A stretch of DNA of 64,000 nucleotides from Mytilus galloprovincialis (taxonomy: Eukaryota > Mollusca > Bivalvia > Mytilida > Mytilidae), in NCBI RefSeq assembly GCF_965363235.1, contig NC_134841.1, forward strand, positions 50,365,078 through 50,429,077, written 5' to 3'. The notes beneath the pieces were generated by a model that worked only from the letters and a program-made list of their open reading frames with translations, was not told the origin of the DNA and did not search any database. Both the position numbers and the translations under genes were made by a program. Positions 58,122 through 64,000 of this stretch are shown in pieces; the stretch's first letter is position 1, and every line of letters starts with the position of its first letter.

Positions 58122-61100
58122 GTACATTTGTGTTTTCTTGTTTTAAACATGTAACCTGACAGCAAAGGTGTAGTTACAAATATGGACAACATCAGGGTTT
58201 GCGTTCAATATCGTAGCGGCTACATAGTGCTACATAGATTTATCATTTATGACTATTGAACGTGTAGCTAGCCTAGTTTCTACATAGATATTGATAGCAG
58301 CTACATGTATGTAGCCCCTACATAGCTGCTACGATATTGAACGCAACCCAGTTATATTTTGTCATCCACATCATTGTCCATGTCCCACTTTATGTTAGAT
58401 CTAAGATCAGGATCAACAACAACAAATAGTTGGACACACTTCCACAAAACGTAGACAGATTCTTCTACAAGACATCATGTTTTGCGCCTACTTGTTACAA
58501 TATAGGAATGAAATACATGTAATAAGGGATATATTTAATACTAAGAAAAACATTACAACAATGATATAAAGTAAAAGTGTACTTTTGTTTATTTTTTATT
58601 GCTGTTTGATGCTGTGTTGCTGTCATATTGACCTTTACCTAGTACCTTTTCTATACGGCCGCAAACATTTTTGGTATGATGTTTGTTGTTGTCATACCGG
58701 TAGTCTGAAGACACATTTGGTTTCCAAACAATAACTTTAGTTTTAGTGAATGGATCTCTATGAAATTTAACCAGAAGATTCAATACACCATAAGGAAGCT
58801 TAGGATTGATTTAGTTGTTATGGAACCAACATTATAGGAATTAAGGGCAAAAAAAAAGCTGTTTTGTAGTTGCAGGACAATATCTTTGATTTTTTGTGTG
58901 TGTCAGAAGCCTATATTATTGAAAAAATTTGATCACAATCCAAATTCAGAAAGTATCAAGCTTGAATATTGTGTCCAAATTTGTCCCAACTTGTCTGTCC
59001 TTTATTTGTAATGAGTCACATGTATAGTGATGAATATTATCTTATATTGTACTATTGAACCTTTGAAAAAAGGGCAATGTTTTTCAGTACATTGAATGTT
59101 CAATAATCTTAACCCTTGACAATAGAGCAAAAAGGTGTTTCCCAGCAGGAAGTTATAAGAGTCATGTGGTCAAGCAGCTGTTTCATTGCATTTTAACCTT
59201 TTTAAACGATTGAAATACAACTATTACTTTTAAACAAAACAAATTGTATCATAGTTTATGTATTTTCTTAAATAAGGCTACCCTTAAAAAAATCCTGGTC
59301 TGATAGGTTGGGCATAGATGTAATACCCATATTACATCTATGGTTTGGGTAAGTGGGGATTTTAAAATTTTGTTTGGCTAACAACACATACGATACATGT
59401 TTTAGACAAGAAAACAATGCTAGAGCAGGGCAAAATCTTTAAAAAACTAATTAAAATGATTGCTGTCATTAAATATTTTGTATATTCTGCTATATTATAT
59501 TACTACATGTAGGTGGGTAGGTAGACAAAATAAAAAAATTTAAATTTTATTTTTGCCTGATGAATTAACACTACTTGGTTTTATCATTTTTGACAACTCA
59601 ACCCACAAACATGTTGCAGAATTTCATTGTTATATGGATCACAATATTGTCATAAGGATATAACATTAATGAATATTAAATAAATTAAAATTTCCTTGCA
59701 TTTTTTTTTTAAATAAATTAAAATTTCCTTGCATTTTTTTTCTAACTGAGGATAAAAGTAGCTCATTTAATAATACATGGTCACTCTGAGCAATTATCAA
59801 CCCTTTAAATGGTATTTTCTGTTGAGGGTGCAGCATATTTGTCACAGAAGCAAGACAAAGTGATTCTTCATTTTTCCACATTTTACTTATAAGATGAATT
59901 AAATTTACTTTTAGTCCAAAATTACATTTTTTATACATCAATAATGTGACATAATAAGTGTCACAGCATGCAAAAGGAAGTTACTTTTAAGTCATGCAAG
60001 AAAAAGACTTAAGTATAAATGATATATACTATCAGCCAGGAAATAACTAAAATATATTTAAGAAACTTGGCAAAAAATTGTTAATTCCACTTACTTTAAT
60101 TGAAAAGATATACATGTATGTTTTGCATAAAAAAAACACTGTTGACACCTGTACGTAGTTTTAAAAATAATATGCAAATATTAAAATTAAAATGGAAATC
60201 TAATGTGTATATGCTAATTAATTCAACTGCAGAACAAATAGGCAGTAACTTCACTGAGAAGAAACAAAATTCCAATTTTTATTTTAAGATGCTTGTTTTT
60301 CTTGTAGGAACTTATTTTCAAAGATTCTATTCATTCCACATGTTCCATGGATGACGGTTTAATAATGTATGAAAATACAATAAATGGAATCAGTAACATC
60401 CTTTTACTAATTGATTGCCAAAAAGTTGTGATATATTCATATATTCAGAAGGATACCTCCGGGGGCGGGAGTTTCTCGCTACATTGAAGACCCAGTGGTG
60501 GCCTTCGTCTGTTGTCTGCTCTATGGTCAGGTTGTTGATGCTTTGACACATTCCCCTTTTTCATTCTCAATTTTATTGTGCTGTCAAATGAATAGCAGTA
60601 CATTCTGATCGCTTGGCAATCTTAAATTTTTTATTATACATTGATCTTAACATGGCAGTCTTTAATTCTTGAAGTGACCATGCTTCCAGGACACTTATAC
60701 TAATATCTTCTAAATATCACAACTATTAAAAAAGGATTGTAAACTATTGTTGTAACCATCACTGAATATATTTTCGTATGAACATACATTTACCAATTTA
60801 TAGAAATTCATTTTGCTGTTTTATTTTAATCAAAATGTACATTTAGTGAATACAGTTATACCTATATATTATGTCATTGTTTGGATTCAACATTATTTTA
60901 TTTAGTCTTAACATGGTTTTATCATGTTTATATATCTAAAATTTGTTTTTCAGAATAAGCATATAGAGAAAGCAACAGTTATATTCAATGCCTTCAAAAA
61001 GCGTTTTGTGATAGATATTCATTTAAATAGGTAAGGATTATAGAGATTTTTAGTGTCTGAGTTATTTAGTGATAAATTGTAGGTAAATGGATATGTACTA

Positions 61101-62738
61101 GTTTAATAACATGTATTTATTTGTCCAATCCATATTTACACTGAAGTCACGAGTACAAAGCCTATACAAGTACACATTTTCAGGTGTTAAATGTATTTTT
61201 GGATGTTCATATCTCCTGAAATTTAGGGACGACATCAAAAGATCGATGTAGGATAAAAAACTTAAATCAAATAGTTTGGGGGTGGGGGGGTCAACATTGC
61301 TGCAAGTTTTGTTAATCTAAAATCGATTTTACATATATCCCTATTGGTCAATCAATTTTTCCCAAATTAAGTTAAGATGGGGGGTGTGGGGGTCAGTGAA
61401 AAAACTATGTGAATTAAGTTTTTTATCCTTCATTGAACTTTTGATGTCGTCCCTTAATGCAACAATAGAAATAATATTGCTTTTAAAATAAAGTGTGTTA
61501 TGCACTAGGTAACCGTATACCCCTATTTTTTTTTTAAAGTATACAATTTCAAATTGGTTAGGTGTAAAAATGATTATATATCACTTATTATATTTTTCAT
61601 ATATACATATAACTTGCATGTTTTGTTTGTTTTAGGTTTTTATTCACAAAGTCTTATATTGAAAAAACCTTTAATGAAAGAAATGAGCCTGTGATAAGAA
61701 AACCAACGAATCAAGTAAGTCATATATATAATCATAACTATTCGCTTTGATCTATCAAGTAGGTCATATAATTATAACTAATCCATGAGATCTAGTGATC
61801 TGATTGACCCTTGTTCATTAATCAGCTCCAAAATACCATATGCATTTTTTATGCCCCATTTATGGGCATTATGTTTTCTGGTCTGATTGTCCGATCGTCC
61901 GTCCTGCTTCCGGTTAAAGTTTTTGGTCGAGGTAGTTTTTGATGAGTTGAAGTCCAATCAATTTGAAACTTAGTAAACATGTTTCCCATGATATGCTCTT
62001 TCTAATTTTAATGCCAGATTAGAGATTTTATTCCATTTTCACGGTGCACTTGGGACACATTCTTATTATGGTTATTGTCCTTTGACTCTTAGGACTGTCT
62101 TTATTAAACTTAGAATGCTGTACATTTTTTAAAGTTTGACTTTTTGCTGAATAGGAAATGACCTTTTCAATTGGTGCTCTGTCACTACAACACCAGTACA
62201 TGCATTATATACAACCTTTAGATGAAGGAACTATAAAGGTATTTTATTTTATAGAAATCTTCATTTGAAAAATGGCTGGCAGAGTTAATTCTTTATACAG
62301 ACTTTCAAATTATCTAGCTGAAATTACAAATCCAAACGATTTTTAATACTGTGCATGAAAAGAGATTCGGAGAACTATTACAAAGTGTCATGGTGATCAT
62401 GCAGTAATCATCACAATAACAGTGGTACATAGGTTCCTGTTGAATTTTACAGTAAATGACATGTAGTAACATAGATCTTTCCTAAACTTGACAAGGATTG
62501 TGTTCCAGAAAATCTTTTATTAATTAATTTAATTAATTTATTATGACAGTATGGAACATATGATTGCAACAGTTCATAATTCTGATTGGGTATATTTAAA
62601 TTTTTGTTATACCCATTTCTGTCAAAGTTTATTATGGTTGTGAATAAATTTTCAGGTTTTGAAACATTGCTACTACCATGGAACAGTTCGTGGTGTACCA
62701 CATTCCATAGTGTCTTTGAGTTCCTGTAATGGAATAAG
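58006..62738 (+). CDS. ADAM-family metalloprotease, prodomain part, whole-gene span in window (partial)
   Basis: Membrane-anchored metalloprotease/disintegrin family protein acting at the cell surface in shedding or adhesion (family knowledge). Five exons with consistent phases: 58006-58121, 60954-61030, 61636-61714, 62155-62238, 62656-62738. The joined reading contains RVYEFVQPVLYQNGQRRE, NAFKKRFVIDIHLN, RFLFTKSYIEKTF and HCYYHGTVRGVPHSIVSLSS followed by CNGIR. The last is the signature end of the ADAM prodomain (HCYYxGxxxG…S…LS[ST]C.G[LI]). The style around FVIDIHLNRFLFTKSYIEK favours the ADAM11/22/23 group, but the catalytic and disintegrin exons lie past the right edge, so it is unknown whether the protease is active. 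Signal-peptide exon(s) are not found. Confidence 0.85.
58195..58349. mobile_element. MITE with gggttgcgttcaatatcgta TIRs
   Basis: gggtttgcgttcaatatcgt at the left and gatattgaacgcaaccc at the right are inverted copies, and gctacatag motifs recur inside. It lies in the first ADAM intron. No clear target duplication was seen. Confidence 0.88.
58655..59000 (+). repeat. Family C repeat fragment
   Basis: tacggccgcaaacatttttg through gtctgaagacacatttggtt and ggaatta to gaatattgtgtccaaatttg. Confidence 0.72.
59313..59342. mobile_element. Minimal 30-bp palindrome made of the 4335-5567 TIRs
   Basis: catagatgtaataccc followed at once by atattacatctatg: the two TIR ends of the 1233-bp element joined with almost nothing between. 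The flanks ggttggg (59306-59312) and gtttggg (59343-59349) match at 6 of 7 positions, like that element's 7-bp target duplication. Confidence 0.75.
59685..59745 (+). repeat. Short tandem duplication
   Basis: aaattaaaatttccttgcat followed by a T-run occurs twice with a spacing of about 31-32 bp. Confidence 0.8.
60456..60580 (-). repeat. Family B SINE-like repeat fragment in ADAM intron
   Basis: gggagtttctcgctacattg and tatggtcaggttgttgatgc are the complement of the 42437-42560 copy. It gives a false exon-like open frame. Confidence 0.88.
60954..61030 (+). CDS. ADAM prodomain exon B
   Basis: NKHIEKATVIFNAFKKRFVI then DIHLN, phase 2 out. Acceptor gtttttcag, donor gtaagg. Confidence 0.86.
61226..61453. 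mobile_element. PIF/Harbinger-like MITE, 228 bp, in ADAM intron
   Basis: gggacgacatcaaaagatcg at the left and gaacttttgatgtcgtccc at the right are inverted copies, and ggataaaaaacttaa/ttaagttttttatcc extend the arms. Flanked by TTA on both sides (61223-61225, 61454-61456). Confidence 0.88.
61636..61714 (+). CDS. ADAM prodomain exon C
   Basis: Completes Arg and reads FLFTKSYIEKTFNERNEPVI then RKPTNQ, phase 0 out. Acceptor gttttag, donor gtaagt. Confidence 0.87.
61850..62068 (+). repeat. Family F interspersed repeat in ADAM intron
   Basis: tgccccatttatgggcatta through ccgtcctgcttccggttaaa and ttttggtcgaggtagttttt to gtgcacttgggacacattct. Same family as 42920-43345. Confidence 0.8.
62155..62238 (+). 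CDS. ADAM prodomain exon D (possibly alternative)
   Basis: Twenty-eight codons, EMTFSIGALSLQHQYMHYIQ then PLDEGTIK, phase 0 at both ends. Splice borders gaatag and gtattt. As it is symmetric in phase 0, exon C could also join exon E directly. It has no motif that I recognise. Confidence 0.65.
62656..62738 (+). CDS. ADAM prodomain exon E (HCYYHG motif)
   Basis: VLKHCYYHGTVRGVPHSIVS then LSSCNGIR, phase 2 out at gtaagc. The Cys in the prodomain and the CNG motif are conserved in the family. The tail of the exon and its donor are triplicated downstream. Confidence 0.92.
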
Positions 62739-62884
62739 GTAAGCATCCATTGTTCGTGGTGTACCACATTTCATAGAGTCTTTGAGTTCCTGTAATGGAA
62801 TAAGGTAAAGCATCCATTGTTCATGGAGTACCACATTCCAAAGTGTCTTTGAGTTCCTGTAATGGAATAAGGTAAGAATCCATT
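62686..62884 (+). repeat. Triplicated exon tail with splice donor
   Basis: gttcgtggtgtaccacattc…ggaataaggtaag is present at 62686, 62752 and 62819 (spacing 66 and 67). Copies 2 and 3 lie in the intron; reading into copy 2 meets TAA in gtaag, so only the first donor keeps the ADAM frame. Confidence 0.93.
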
Positions 62885-62984
62885 TGTAACTGTTTGTATT
62901 TGATAGAAATGTTTTTGCTCAATAACTCAATGATTTATTGTAGATATTTTTTTATATGGTAAAAGATATTTTTTTTTAGTTCAT

Positions 62985-64000
62985 TTTTATACGACCGCCA
63001 AAATTGAAATTTTTTTGGTCGTATATTGGTATCACGTTGGCGCCGTCGTCGGCAGTGTCGGCGTCCAAAGATATGTGGTTTTCACACTATAACTTAAGTA
63101 TAAGTAAATAGAAATCTATGAAATTCAAACACAAGGTTTATGACCCTAAAAGGAAGGTTGGGATTGATTTTGGGAGTTTTGGTTCCAACAGTTTAGGATT
63201 AAGGGGCCAAAAAGGGCCCAAATAAGCACTTTTCTTGGTTTTCGCACAATAACTTGAGTAAAAATAAACAGAAATCTATGAAATTTTAACATAATGTATA
63301 AGACCACAAAAGGAAGGTTGGGATAGATTTTGGGAGTTTTGGTCCCAACAGTTTAGGAATTAGGGCCCAAACAAAGGTTCCAAATAAGCATTTTTCTTGG
63401 TTTTTGCACAATAACTTAAGTATAAGTAAATAGAAATTTATGAAATTTTAACACAAGGTTAATGACCACAAAAGGAAGTTGGGATTGATTTTGGGAGTTT
63501 AGGGCCCAAAAGGGTCCAAAATTAAACTTTGTTTGATTTCATCAAAAATTGAACTATTGGGGTTCTTTGATATACGGAACCTAACGGTGTATTTAGATTC
63601 TTAATTTTTGGTCCTGTTTTCAAATTGGTCTACATTAGTTTGATTTTAACAAAAATTGAATTTTGGGGTTCTTTGATATGCTGAATCTAAACATGTACTT
63701 AGATTTTTGATTATGGGCCCAGTTTTCAAGTTGGTCCAAATCGGGGTCCAAAATTAAACTTTGTTTGATTTCAACAAAAATTGAATATATGGGGTTCTTC
63801 AATATGCTGAATCTAATCATGTATTTATATTTTTAATATTTGGGCCTGGGTATCAAATTGGTCCACATTGAGGTCTAAAGGGTCTAAAATTGAACATTAT
63901 TTGATTTCATCAAAAATTGGATTCTTGGGGTTCTATGATATGCTGAATCTAACCATATATTTAGATTTTGGATATTGGACCATAATAGGTAAATGTCCAA
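62985..64000 (+). repeat. Family C interspersed repeat, longest copy, runs off the right edge
   Basis: Starts ttttatacgaccgccaaaat, then cacgttggcgccgtcgtcgg, three units of about 165-170 bp with aaaggaaggttggga and ttttgggagttttggt, then about three units of about 130 bp with ggggttctttgatat and tgctgaatctaa. It covers the end of the window, so no ADAM exon is visible after 62738. Confidence 0.88.

Noticed and set aside
57901..58146. 81-codon plus-strand frame over ADAM exon A
   Set aside because: It uses another frame (VNHLFIHLRN…) and ends in phase 2, which does not join exon B. The frame reading KPFIHSS…TTLDQ joins correctly and has family character.
60449..60531. Exon-like open frame reading RIPPGAGVSRYIEDPVVAFV between AG and CAG|gt, seemingly between ADAM exons A and B
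   Set aside because: The DNA is the reverse complement of the family B repeat at 42437-42560, and the sure exons A and B already join in phase 0 without it.

Overview
The window looks like nuclear DNA from a bivalve mollusc, most likely a mytilid mussel. It is AT-rich, the genes are split by introns with GT-AG borders, and most of the non-coding DNA belongs to interspersed repeat families that I associate with bivalve genomes. The species assignment is inference from these features; no search was run.

Three protein-coding genes can be supported. On the minus strand at the left edge is the first coding exon of DET1, 382 codons that run off the window. On the plus strand at 21.3-40.0 kb is a complete coding structure for hnRNP K: 14 coding exons whose phases all fit, giving 486 residues with three KH domains and an unusual Gly/Met-rich middle. 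Its last intron holds a microRNA hairpin whose 5' arm is miR-7. This is the same host gene that carries mir-7 in vertebrates (HNRNPK) and in Drosophila (bancal). At 58.0-62.7 kb, also on the plus strand, are five phased exons from the prodomain of an ADAM-family metalloprotease. It continues past the right edge and its first exons are not securely found. A GC-rich orphan exon at 50.47 kb and a 12-nt candidate microexon at 54.40 kb are phase-compatible with it, but unproven.

The rest is mostly mobile DNA and its remains. From 4.1 to 10.0 kb there are nested terminal-inverted-repeat (TIR) elements with target-site duplications, including an insertion whose empty site is seen in a second copy of the host element. 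From 10.5 to 17.0 kb there are overlapping copies of bivalve repeats and a 6-copy array of about 169 bp. The hnRNP K introns carry a 1.2-kb PIF/Harbinger-like element with 52-bp TIRs, a TTAA-flanked element and a repeat starting about 24 bp after a splice donor. From 40.5 to 49 kb come LINE fragments, a foldback element, a 3 x 98-bp array, SINE-like repeats and a 2.5-kb TIR element with TTTTTCGAG subterminal motifs, next to a decayed transposase-like fragment. At 51.4-54.0 kb is a 5'-truncated, frameshifted non-LTR retrotransposon.

DET1 and hnRNP K diverge from each other. Their promoters and 5' non-coding exons could not be fixed from sequence alone. No tRNA or rRNA gene and no CRISPR array was recognised. 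CDS coordinates are exon coordinates unless the entry says it is a whole-gene span.
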